DNA of 17,029 nucleotides from an uncultured Cytophagaceae bacterium (GCA_937899305.1 CALDJV010000594.1:1-17029), one strand, 5' to 3'; positions 1-6,838 are shown, counted from the stretch's first letter. Notes: a model not told the origin generated them from the sequence alone. Numbers and translations: made by a program.

Positions 1-21
1 AGAGTAGGGGAGTATGTACTT
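1..21 (+). rRNA. rrf: 3' end of a 5S rRNA (partial, tentative)
   Basis: The first bases read agagtagggg followed by agtatgtact. AGAGTAGG plus a purine is the conserved 3'-proximal segment of bacterial 5S rRNA, and the following ten bases would be the 3' strand of helix I. The 5' strand lies outside the window, so the pairing cannot be tested. A strong intrinsic terminator follows about 37 bases later, as expected at the end of an rRNA operon. The exact 3' end is a guess. Confidence 0.45.
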
Positions 22-57
22 TTGCAACGACTTGGGATTGGTCATTAGACTAATCTT

Positions 58-89
58 AGCCCTGTTCTGTGGTGGAACAGGGCTTTTTT
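58..89 (+). terminator. Intrinsic terminator after the putative 5S rRNA
   Basis: A perfect 10-bp stem (AGCCCTGTTC at 58-67 with GAACAGGGCT at 75-84) closes a 7-nt loop and runs into six T residues (84-89). This is a classical rho-independent terminator for transcription entering from the left edge, most likely the rRNA operon. Confidence 0.85.
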
Positions 90-103
90 GTTTGTTTTTG
101 CGG

Positions 104-182
104 GTAAATTGTCTGCATCAGGATAGCCAGGATTGGGGGATTAGCAGGATTTTATCTCTAAGCCAGTAAATTGATTATAAAA
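104..182 (+). repeat. 79-bp direct repeat, left copy
   Basis: Bases 104-182 match 2011-2089 over 79 positions with 5 substitutions and no gaps. Inside, the hexamer CAGGAT occurs at 119, 128 and 145, with a related GGGAT at 137, giving a short-period texture. The copy sits right after a terminator T-run, as does the right copy. RHS-like coding sequence begins within a few bases of its right end. It has no reading frame of its own and looks like a dispersed intergenic repeat rather than an IS. Confidence 0.85.
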
Positions 183-217
183 AAACAAATACCTACAACC
201 ATCAAGTTTTTGTAACT

Positions 218-1462
218 TTGTCCGCAAATACGGGTTGGGAGACGCTCAACTTAGACTTTGACATCCCCGAAAATGGGACTTTGCAGCTCTACACCGCCAA
301 CGAAACTGCCGACCAAAATGTGTGGTTTGATGATTTTAAGGTGACTTTTACGCCGCAACTGATTGTACAGGAAAATCATTATTATCCGTTTGGGCTTGAG
401 TTGGCGGGTATCAACAAACTAACTAAGCCGGAACATAGGTGGAAATTCAGTGGAGTTGAGAACGAAAATAACTTCGGGTTAAACTGGATTAATTACCGTT
501 ATCGTTCCAACTATAATCCCCAGACCGCCAGATTCTTTTCGGTTGATCCCATTGCGGAACAATACATCTACTTAACTCCTTATCAACATGCGAGTAACAA
601 TCCTGCAAGTAAAATTGAGATTGAGGGGTTAGAAGGGACCTGGTTTCAAGAGTCCCAAGAATGGATACTTGGTGGTAAAAACGTTCAGAAAACACAAAGT
701 AATGCTGCAAAACGACAGGAAGGGGGGTGGTTAAGTAACACTTATTTAGGTGATGCCATAGACTATCTGCAAAGCAAGTCTGATGTTGCAATGGGCTTTT
801 CCGCTGCTTATGTTGATAATCTAACAGGCGGTTTTATAGACTTGCGAGGAGTATTGCCTTATAATGATCCTAACTTATACAATCAAGGCCAAGATGCGGG
901 AGACATTGCTAGTATCGGTACAGGTACTGCGATGATAAATATAGGAGGTACGACAGCAGAAGCGGGTGCAGCTGTAACATTAGGAAGTGGTGGTACCGCA
1001 TCAGTTGTATCAGTTCCGACTGCACTTGGTGGACTTGCGGTAGCTGCCGGAGGGGGGGTAATGGTTTATAATGGGACTCAAAACCTTGCAAATCAGAAGG
1101 GGAGAGTTTACGCTAGGAGCAGAAGAAGAAGAGGTTCAAGTGGGCAGAGCAATGCCGAACGTCAAAGGCTACGAGAAGAAAGTAATGCCAAAGCTCAAAA
1201 AGGTGGGTATGATACATTTTATAGACGAGATTCTCATTTTCCTAATGAGGTCAACAATAAAAACCCTCATACCAAGCTAGGACATCAAAAAAGTACGAGT
1301 GGTCAGGAAACTTATAAAATTGGTGCCGAATATAGAAATGGTAAATTGCATAAAACCATTCATCATACAAATCATTCTAACCCTGTACATCCCAAACCAC
1401 ACCAACATAAAAAAGATCCGGTAACAGGAAAAAGAATAGCGGAACCTTTGAAACATGACTAA
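218..1462 (+). pseudogene. 5'-truncated RHS-repeat protein with C-terminal toxin-like domain
   Basis: This is the C-terminal end of an RHS/YD-repeat polymorphic toxin. From the TTG at 218 it reads 414 aa, but the frame is open from 170, with no ATG and no ribosome site, so the true N-terminus is missing. Residues 1-45 resemble the beta-sandwich linker seen before RHS cores (NVWFDDFKV). Residues 54-140 are the RHS-associated core: HYYPFG, FSGVENE, GLNWINYRYR, RFFSVDPIAEQY and SNNPASK, ending in GLEG. Residues 228-285 are Gly/Ala-rich and hydrophobic. A basic stretch (RSRRRRG, 301-307) precedes a C-terminal domain (about 330-414) with a His-rich signature, HHTNHSNP then PHQH. Full RHS proteins are over 1,000 aa, so this is either a dead remnant or an orphan tip module that recombines into a full-length gene elsewhere. 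The toxin activity is inferred from architecture, not shown. Confidence 0.75.
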
Positions 1463-1464
1463 AT

Positions 1465-1914
1465 ATGCAGTATAAGATAAGAATAGATGATAAGGTTGCA
1501 ATTAATGGCTCGAGTGCTTTGATTGGACTTTCGCAAATACTTCAATTTCTTAAACCGGAGTTTGCGTCCATAAGGTGGAATATTATAACATCATCACTTT
1601 ATGAGATAGATAACCATAAAACATTCATTGAATCTCTTGACGAAAAAGTGTATGATGATCCGCAAGGGGTAGAGGTTAGTTTTTCATTTTTAGAAGATTT
1701 GACCTACAAAATACAAGATATATATGATATTGTGATTGTGGGGTATGAGGAAGTATTTGATTTATTAAGGCCATTTGATCACCCTGATATTAAGTTTAGT
1801 GATGCAGAAATCATTCTTGAATGTTTCGATAGTACCTGCTGGTATCTTTATAGTTCAGATTCTTTTTTTGTAGAAAAGGTGCGAGAATATTTTAAGAACG
1901 TCGAAGTAGAATAG
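1465..1914 (+). CDS. Candidate immunity protein for the RHS toxin tip
   Basis: This 149-aa protein belongs to no family I recognise. It starts with an ATG 2 nt after the RHS stop codon, the usual position of a cognate immunity gene. It has no signal peptide or membrane segment, so it should be cytosolic. It is visibly acidic, rich in Asp and Glu (for example SLDEKVYDDPQG and HPDIKFSDAEIILE), while the adjacent toxin-like domain is rich in Lys, Arg and His; this charge match is common in toxin/immunity pairs. The C-terminal half has aromatic residues around a single Cys-Trp pair (STCWYLYSSDSFF). A terminator follows at 1972. The role is inferred from position, size and charge. Confidence 0.6.
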   Translation: MQYKIRIDDKVAINGSSALIGLSQILQFLKPEFASIRWNIITSSLYEIDNHKTFIESLDEKVYDDPQGVEVSFSFLEDLTYKIQDIYDIVIVGYEEVFDLLRPFDHPDIKFSDAEIILECFDSTCWYLYSSDSFFVEKVREYFKNVEVE

Positions 1915-1933
1915 TACCCAAGCCCCTAACTGG

Positions 1934-1951
1934 CGCAAGCATCCGCTTGTG
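1934..1951 (+). other. Small hairpin downstream of the immunity gene
   Basis: CGCAAGC (1934-1940) pairs with GCTTGTG (1945-1951), including one G-T wobble, around a 4-nt loop ATCC. No T-run follows, so it is not a terminator by itself. It may be a fragment of another small repeat or protect the 3' end of the mRNA. Confidence 0.35.
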
Positions 1952-1971
1952 ATTCATTGTAATAAAAAAAC

Positions 1972-2007
1972 AAAAGCCTTGTTCATTGATTTGAGCAGGG
2001 CTTTTTT
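1972..2007 (+). terminator. Intrinsic terminator of the RHS/immunity unit
   Basis: AAAAGCCTTGTTCA (1972-1985) pairs over 14 positions with TGAGCAGGGCTTTT (1992-2005), with two G-T wobbles and a 6-nt loop, and runs into six T residues (2002-2007). The right arm CAGGGCTTTTTTGTT matches the terminator at 58-89, and in both places the 79-bp repeat follows, so terminator arm and repeat may travel together. Confidence 0.8.
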
Positions 2008-2010
2008 GTT

Positions 2011-2089
2011 GTAAATTGTCTGCAGCAGGATAGCCAGGATTGAAGGATTAACAGGATTTTATCTCTAAGCTAGTAAATTGATTATAAAA
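2011..2089 (+). repeat. 79-bp direct repeat, right copy
   Basis: This is the second copy of the repeat at 104-182, in the same orientation, with five substitutions. It begins directly after the terminator T-run and its last four bases form the start of the next hairpin. Together the two copies bracket the RHS remnant and its immunity candidate. Confidence 0.85.
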
Positions 2090-2117
2090 CCTTGTCCGTT
2101 CAAGTGAACAAGGTTTT
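2086..2117. terminator. Symmetrical hairpin, probable bidirectional terminator
   Basis: AAAACCTTGT (2086-2095) is perfectly complementary to ACAAGGTTTT (2108-2117). Both strands end in a short U-tract (TTTTCT on plus, TTTTATAAT on minus). It lies between convergent genes: plus transcription from the RHS/immunity unit and the minus-strand beta-helix gene, which stops at 2182. It probably terminates the latter. Confidence 0.6.
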
Positions 2118-2181
2118 CTGTAGTTATTGTCAACGTTTTCAAGTTTTATCGACGCATCCTATCATTTTTAAAAGCGATGAA

Positions 2182-3921
2182 TTACACCTTCATAATTTTA
2201 CTCACTTCTTGGTTGCCTACCCTTATTTTGATTCTATAAAGGCCGCCTCGAGCATTTTTCCAATCTAACCTACGCGTACCTGCGGCAATGCGCCCTGTGT
2301 ACAACTGCTGCACCCGGGCTCCATTCAATTGTTCTACCACGATACTGGCCTGCCCTCCTTTGTTGAATTTGAATTGAAAGTTAACCCTATTACCGGCACG
2401 AGTAGCGATTGCCTCCACCCGAAGTTTACCTCCTCTTAGGGAACTACTACCATATTCAAAAGCACCTGCATCAAAAGTATTGGTACGACGGGCTTCGTTG
2501 TAATCGGCACTTACCCCAAAACTTCGGGCATTGTTCAGTCCGGCATTAATGGCTCTAGAGCCGTTAGTCAATTGGTAATTGCGGGCATCAATGATGAGAT
2601 TGTTGGGGCGGGTAAATTTAGCTTCCCCGATACTATTCAAATATACATTATTTCGAGTATTGCTTTTGGCCTTGTTGAGCATTTTCTGGGTATTAAAGTC
2701 TACAAAGTTTTCGTTACGACTCTTCCAGGTTCTGTTTCTTTCGTGGCGAATTTTGGGAGCCACCACCAAGTTATTATAAAATACGCGGCGCCAGTTTAGT
2801 TTTTCCTCTCTTCGTAGGGTAGAAGCCGCATTGTAAAATATGCCCGAATTGCCTGAACCCACAATGGTATTGTTTGCGAAATGATATCCCTCTCTAAAAT
2901 TGAGTAAATTGCTAGACAAACGGTTGTGGATAAATATCCCGTGTCGCTCTGAGTTGACAATGACATTGTTATAAAAAAAGGTGTCTTGATTGGAGATGAC
3001 TTGTACTCCCGAACTTTTAAGGTTTTGAGGATTTCCGGTTTTTTTGTAAGCATTGAATTGATAAATGAAATTGCTGTAAAATTTACCTCGGGTCCCCCCG
3101 CCTATCGACCACCCAAAATTCTGATAAGCCACTCGCTTGGTACCATACCCAATAACCGTGTTGCGATATACTTGCACATCTTGCACGGCCAAGTTCAACT
3201 GAAATCCATCCCAGCCTGATCGCACAATGAGGTTGTCATAGATGCGGACCGATTTTAATAAATGACCAAAAATAGGTTTGCCACCACACTTTTTACCGCT
3301 TCTTTCAAAACCACCCGTGTACCCAATGTACATGCCTTCTGCGTGGGTATCATGAATGTAACAATCGTGGATTTTGAGGCCATAAAATGTAAAGTTCTTT
3401 CGCCAGGTTTTGGGTTGGTTGCATTGAGGGTCAGTTTTGACCATAATCCCCGCAAATCCGGTATTTTGTATTTCTACATTTTCTATTTCTATATTAGACG
3501 AAAGTCCTTTTACATCTAGCCCCGTACCCCGAGCCCTGGCCACTTTAAACCCGTATTTGATACTAGAGGTACCTGCTCCCGAAAATTTGACGTGACGACT
3601 CCCTAATATATTGATTCCATTTTGAGTGGTTACCCGACCGCCACAATTTTTAATGGTAATGGGGCGTCCTCCGTTTCCTCTGAAGTTGATGAAGCGTAAT
3701 TCTTTATAATTGCCTGCCTGAATACATAAAGTATTGCCTGGCTTGAGGCGGTTGTAGGGGGCTTTGCGGCCATCTAGGATATTGACTCCATTGACGGCTT
3801 GAGATTTCTTGAAAGTGACAGTACAGCCACAGTTTTGCCCATAAGAGCGGTATGTATTTGATAATAAGGTGTTTATAGTCAACAATAACACCACAATAAT
3901 TTTATAATGGACCTTTGTCAT
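2182..3921 (-). CDS. Secreted right-handed beta-helix protein with T9SS sorting domain
   Basis: This 579-aa protein starts with ATG (complement 3919-3921) and a signal peptide: MTKVHYK, then a hydrophobic core to about residue 20, with cleavage likely near residue 28-30 (SYGQ-N). Residues about 60-400 carry repeated short strands of the parallel beta-helix (pectate-lyase-like) type, such as IEIENVEIQNTGFAGIMV, RIYDNLIVRSGWDGF and FYNNVIVNSERHGIFIHN. The last 80 residues match the T9SS type A C-terminal domain, with NGARV, then AGTRRLDW, GGLYRIKI and a final SKIMKV. It should cross the outer membrane by the Por system and be released or anchored at the surface. Beta-helix proteins of this kind often bind or cleave polysaccharides, but no catalytic set is evident. 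It has about 85 Lys/Arg against 32 Asp/Glu, unusually basic for a secreted protein. The gene stands alone. Confidence 0.85.
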   Translation of the reverse strand: MTKVHYKIIVVLLLTINTLLSNTYRSYGQNCGCTVTFKKSQAVNGVNILDGRKAPYNRLKPGNTLCIQAGNYKELRFINFRGNGGRPITIKNCGGRVTTQNGINILGSRHVKFSGAGTSSIKYGFKVARARGTGLDVKGLSSNIEIENVEIQNTGFAGIMVKTDPQCNQPKTWRKNFTFYGLKIHDCYIHDTHAEGMYIGYTGGFERSGKKCGGKPIFGHLLKSVRIYDNLIVRSGWDGFQLNLAVQDVQVYRNTVIGYGTKRVAYQNFGWSIGGGTRGKFYSNFIYQFNAYKKTGNPQNLKSSGVQVISNQDTFFYNNVIVNSERHGIFIHNRLSSNLLNFREGYHFANNTIVGSGNSGIFYNAASTLRREEKLNWRRVFYNNLVVAPKIRHERNRTWKSRNENFVDFNTQKMLNKAKSNTRNNVYLNSIGEAKFTRPNNLIIDARNYQLTNGSRAINAGLNNARSFGVSADYNEARRTNTFDAGAFEYGSSSLRGGKLRVEAIATRAGNRVNFQFKFNKGGQASIVVEQLNGARVQQLYTGRIAAGTRRLDWKNARGGLYRIKIRVGNQEVSKIMKV

Positions 3922-4282
3922 GTATATATAAGGTTAGTATTACTTTCCAAACGAAAAATACGGGAATAATGTCATTGATCATAACATTTTGATACAGTGT
4001 TAATGAACCAAATCTTAAAACCGGATAGATTGATCAATGAAAATGTATACAGTACTCTATTTTTCTTCATTTGCCAATGATTTTAAATGGTATTGTTTTA
4101 TTAAAAAATGAAATAGCGCGAGATTCAATACTTTACCAAGAAAGGCCAGGTAATCGGTATCATGATTACGAGCGTTTTTGGTAATTTACCAAGTCAATTC
4201 TAAAAACGAATTTATCCCAATACAGGCAAAAGAGAAGCAATTTTCTTACTCCAAATCTTCTCAGCTTATTTTTTACATTCCC
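3922..4282. other. Intergenic region between divergent genes, with operator-like repeats
   Basis: There is no gene here and no trace of rpsJ in any frame. The sequence is AT-rich. TTTACCAAG occurs at 4132-4140 and 4185-4193, and the second copy is the right half of an inverted repeat TTGGTAA-T-TTACCAA (4178-4192). A weaker inverted pair GTAATC/GATTAC lies at 4150-4155 and 4164-4169, and the palindrome ATTGATCAAT at 4029-4038. I found no convincing promoter for the minus-strand gene. Any operator role is a guess. Confidence 0.4.
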
Positions 4283-4313
4283 TTTGCAATTGCATAATAA
4301 ATTCCTAACTTTG
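4283..4313 (+). promoter_or_regulatory. Bacteroidota-type promoter of the ribosomal operon
   Basis: TTTG at 4283-4286 (the -33 element) and TAACTTTG at 4306-4313 (the -7 element, consensus TAnnTTTG) are separated by 19 nt. This fits the known Bacteroidota primary sigma consensus. Transcription should start near 4320, giving a leader of about 70 nt before rplC. Confidence 0.85.
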
Positions 4314-4338
4314 CACTCCGTTTTAAAAATGGGAAGGT

Positions 4339-4378
4339 AACTACTTATGTTTCAAGTAAGTAGTTTTTGTTTGAAATA
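4339..4378 (+). promoter_or_regulatory. rplC leader hairpin, possible pseudoknot
   Basis: AACTACTTA (4339-4347) pairs perfectly with TAAGTAGTT (4357-4365) around a 9-nt loop, followed by TTTTTG. The loop bases TTTCAA (4350-4355) are complementary to TTGAAA (4371-4376), and with one wobble and one more pair the match extends to 4348-4355/4371-4378. This could form an H-type pseudoknot ending 11 nt before the rplC start codon, in a position to control initiation. The same hairpin plus five T residues could instead act as a weak attenuator. The structure is read by eye, not folded. Confidence 0.55.
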
Positions 4379-4389
4379 AGATTACTGAA

Positions 4390-5016
4390 ATGTCAGGTCT
4401 AATCGGAAAAAAAATCGGTATGACTAGCTTTTACAGTGCCGAGGGAAGTGTTGCTAAACAGATTCCATGCACGTTAATACAGGCTGGTCCTTGCGTGGTT
4501 ACGCAAGTAAAAACAACAGAGAATGATGGGTACGAAGCTATACAAGTAGGCTTCGATGACAAAAAGGAGAAAAACACTCCTAAACCTATGCAAGGTCACT
4601 TCAAAAAGGCCAATACTGAGCCAAAACGCAAGTTGGTAGAGTTTAAGTTTGACAAAGACTATGAACTCGGTCAAGAAATCAACATTGCAGATGTTTTTGA
4701 AGAAGGCGATTTCGTAGATGTAGTGGGTACCTCCAAAGGTAAAGGTTTTCAGGGAGTTGTGAAGCGTCACGGTTTTCACGGAGTAGGAGGATCTACTCAC
4801 GGTCAGCACAACCGCCAACGCCACCCTGGTTCTATTGGTGCTGCATCTTATCCTGCCCGAGTATTCAAAGGCCTTAAAATGGCTGGACGAACTGGTAACG
4901 ATCGAGTGAAAGTTCAAAACTTACGCATCGTGAAAATCTACCCCGAGCAGAATCTTATCTTAGTGAGTGGGTCAGTACCTGGCGCAAAAAATTCATACGT
5001 AATTCTAGAAAAGTAA
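4390..5016 (+). CDS. rplC: 50S ribosomal protein L3
   Basis: L3 binds 23S rRNA early in 50S assembly and reaches the peptidyl-transferase centre. The 208 aa match the family length. The N-terminal MSGLIGKKIGMT and the central block 115-178 (SKGKGFQGVVKRHGFHG, THGQHNRQRHPGSIG, VFKGLKMAGRTGNDRV) are diagnostic. At residue 151, where E. coli L3 has the glutamine methylated by PrmB (GSIGQ), this protein has Ala (GSIGAASYPARV). The start ATG at 4390 gives the canonical N-terminus, and no Shine-Dalgarno site is seen. It is the first gene of the operon here; S10, normally before it, is absent. Confidence 0.98.
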   Translation: MSGLIGKKIGMTSFYSAEGSVAKQIPCTLIQAGPCVVTQVKTTENDGYEAIQVGFDDKKEKNTPKPMQGHFKKANTEPKRKLVEFKFDKDYELGQEINIADVFEEGDFVDVVGTSKGKGFQGVVKRHGFHGVGGSTHGQHNRQRHPGSIGAASYPARVFKGLKMAGRTGNDRVKVQNLRIVKIYPEQNLILVSGSVPGAKNSYVILEK

Positions 5017-5021
5017 ACTCG

Positions 5022-5648
5022 ATGGAACTGGAAGTAAAAAACAGGGAAGGCGAAAGTACTGGTAAAAAAGTTACTTTGGCAGACGATATATATGCCATTG
5101 AGCCCAACGATCACGTAATTTACCTCGACGTTAAGCAACACCTGGCTAATCGTCGACAAGGTACGCACAAAGCCAAAGAGAGAGCGGAAATCAAGGGTTC
5201 TACTAAGAAGCTTAAGAAGCAAAAGGGAACTGGTACTGCTCGTGCGGGAAGCATCAAGTCTCCGGTATTTCGCGGTGGAGGACGTATTTTTGGACCTCGT
5301 CCCCGTGATTATCACTTTAAACTCAATCGTAAAGTGAAGGCTTTAGCCCGTAAGTCTGCATTGACTTACAAAGCCAAGGAGGACAACATCACCATTTTGG
5401 AAGACTTCAACCTTGAAGCAGCCAAAACCAAAGATTACCAAAAGTTTTTGAATAACCTGGAGGTAACCAATAGCAAGACCTTATTAATACTGCCTGATTA
5501 CAACCAAAACTTGCACTTGTCAAGTCGTAATCTGCCAAAAGCAAAAGTGCTTCCTTTCAATGAAGTAAACACTTTTGAGTTGCTCAATGCAGACAAGGTG
5601 TTGATTTTTGAGAGTTCAGTAGAGAAAATTGAAAAATCATTCAATTAA
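5022..5648 (+). CDS. rplD: 50S ribosomal protein L4
   Basis: L4 is a primary 23S rRNA binder whose long loop lines the peptide exit tunnel. The 208 aa are close to the usual length. The tunnel loop is residues about 43-95, with the conserved KKQKGTGTARAGSIKSP segment (65-81) where macrolide-resistance changes are known, followed by GGGRIFGPRPRDY. The start lies 5 nt after rplC. In E. coli L4 represses the S10 operon; whether it acts here on the rplC leader is unknown, but it would be the first candidate for that structured leader. Confidence 0.97.
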   Translation: MELEVKNREGESTGKKVTLADDIYAIEPNDHVIYLDVKQHLANRRQGTHKAKERAEIKGSTKKLKKQKGTGTARAGSIKSPVFRGGGRIFGPRPRDYHFKLNRKVKALARKSALTYKAKEDNITILEDFNLEAAKTKDYQKFLNNLEVTNSKTLLILPDYNQNLHLSSRNLPKAKVLPFNEVNTFELLNADKVLIFESSVEKIEKSFN

Positions 5649-5650
5649 CA

Positions 5651-5965
5651 ATGGACGGGAAAATAATATTGAAGAAGCCTTTGATTACGGAAAAGTCTTC
5701 TAAAATAAGCGAAGAACAAGGGCAGTACACTTTTATAGTAAATGCTCAGGCCAATAAGATTGAAATCAGAAAGGCCATAGAGAAAATGTACAATGTGACT
5801 GTGGAATCGGTAAATACCATGAATTACTCAGGTAAACCAAAAACCCGATACACCAAATCAAAGGTGATTAGTGGTCACACTCCTAACTACAAGAAAGCAG
5901 TAATCACTACTGCCAAAGGAGAAGACGGAGAGAGAGAGATTATTGATTTTTATGACAACATCTAA
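5651..5965 (+). CDS. rplW: 50S ribosomal protein L23
   Basis: L23 sits at the tunnel exit and docks trigger factor, SRP and the translocon. The 104 aa fit the family. The N-terminal segment IILKKPLITEKSSK and the helix-strand pattern IEIRKAIEKMYNVTVESVNTM are diagnostic. The ATG is 2 nt after the rplD stop, suggesting translational coupling. The C-terminus has a short acidic tail (GEDGEREIIDFYDNI) beyond the core fold. Confidence 0.96.
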   Translation: MDGKIILKKPLITEKSSKISEEQGQYTFIVNAQANKIEIRKAIEKMYNVTVESVNTMNYSGKPKTRYTKSKVISGHTPNYKKAVITTAKGEDGEREIIDFYDNI

Positions 5966-5977
5966 TTTGAAGGTACA

Positions 5978-6838
5978 ATGGCAGTAAAAAAACTAAGACC
6001 AATTACTCCCGGACAGCGTTACCGTTTGGCGCCTTCTTTTGAAGAGTTGAGTTTCGGTACCATTACCATCAAAGACAAAGAGGTTGCTCGTAAAGGTAAG
6101 CCTGAAAAGTCTTTGATCAAGCCTCGCAAAAAGTCAGGTGGACGTAATAACAAAGGTCGAATGACAATGCGCTACATGGGTGGTGGACACAAGCAACGCT
6201 ACCGTAGCATAGATTTTAAAAGAGATAAATTCAACATTCCCGCTACTGTAAAATCAATCGAATACGATCCAGCTCGTACGGCTCGTATTGCATTGCTTTA
6301 CTATGCAGATGGCGAGAAAAGATACATCATTGCTCCTGAGGGACTAAAGGTAGACGAAACGATCGTTTCTGGGGAAGTGGTGGCTCCTGAAGTAGGAAAT
6401 GCACTTCCATTAGGAAAAATTCCTTTGGGTTCTTTGGTACACAACTTAGAGCTTAGACCTGGCAAAGGTGCCGTATTGGTACGTAGTGCAGGTACTTACG
6501 CTCAGATTGTGGCACGTGAAGGCAAATATGTTACCTTAAAAATGCCTTCTGGTGAGATGCGAATGGTCTTGCAAGCCTGTTTGGCTACTATTGGTACTGT
6601 TTCTAACGGTGACCATATGAACGTTCGTTTGGGTAAAGCTGGACGTAAACGTTGGAAGGGACGTCGTCCTCGTACTCGTGGGGTAGCTATGAACCCGGTA
6701 GATCACCCAATGGGTGGTGGTGAAGGCCGTGCTTCTGGTGGTCATCCACGTTCTCGTACTGGTCTATATGCAAAAGGTAAAAAGACCAGAAGAAAGAACA
6801 AATATTCAGATCGTCTAATTGTTAAGAAGAGAAAATAA
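5978..6838 (+). CDS. rplB: 50S ribosomal protein L2
   Basis: L2 is essential for subunit joining and peptidyl-transferase function. At 286 aa it is about 13 longer than E. coli L2. The OB-like domain carries NNKGRMTMRYMGGGHKQRYR (57-76), the SH3-like domain covers about 120-195, and the C-terminal NPVDHPMGGGEG (239-250) includes the conserved His (residue 243) near the catalytic centre. E. coli has HPHGGG where this protein has HPMGGG. AAGG lies 7 nt before the start. The stop codon TAA shares its last A with the ATG of rpsS. Confidence 0.98.
   Translation: MAVKKLRPITPGQRYRLAPSFEELSFGTITIKDKEVARKGKPEKSLIKPRKKSGGRNNKGRMTMRYMGGGHKQRYRSIDFKRDKFNIPATVKSIEYDPARTARIALLYYADGEKRYIIAPEGLKVDETIVSGEVVAPEVGNALPLGKIPLGSLVHNLELRPGKGAVLVRSAGTYAQIVAREGKYVTLKMPSGEMRMVLQACLATIGTVSNGDHMNVRLGKAGRKRWKGRRPRTRGVAMNPVDHPMGGGEGRASGGHPRSRTGLYAKGKKTRRKNKYSDRLIVKKRK

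Noticed and set aside
119..150. CAGGAT iterations as a CRISPR array or iteron origin
   Set aside because: The units are 6 nt with uneven 9-17 nt spacing in only 79 bp, without spacers of constant size or nearby cas or rep genes.
151..217. Start codon for the RHS fragment in the left repeat or just after it
   Set aside because: The frame opens at 170 after a stop inside the repeat and contains no ATG before 218; the TTG at 218 has no ribosome site and falls inside sequence that reads like internal RHS protein.
489..791. Antisense 100-aa frame inside the RHS core
   Set aside because: It lies opposite clear RHS core sequence and has no start signal or recognisable features.
1071..1280. Plus-strand 69-aa frame within the RHS toxin region
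   Set aside because: It overlaps the long RHS frame in another phase, has no homology I recognise, and the RHS frame continues intact to the immunity gene.
4339..4368. Leader hairpin read simply as a transcription terminator
   Set aside because: The stem is AT-rich and only five T residues follow; the operon must be read through at high level. An attenuator role stays possible, but a constitutive terminator is unlikely.
3922..4389. Hidden rpsJ or small gene before rplC
   Set aside because: Frames on both strands are short and broken by stops, and none shows S10 sequence.
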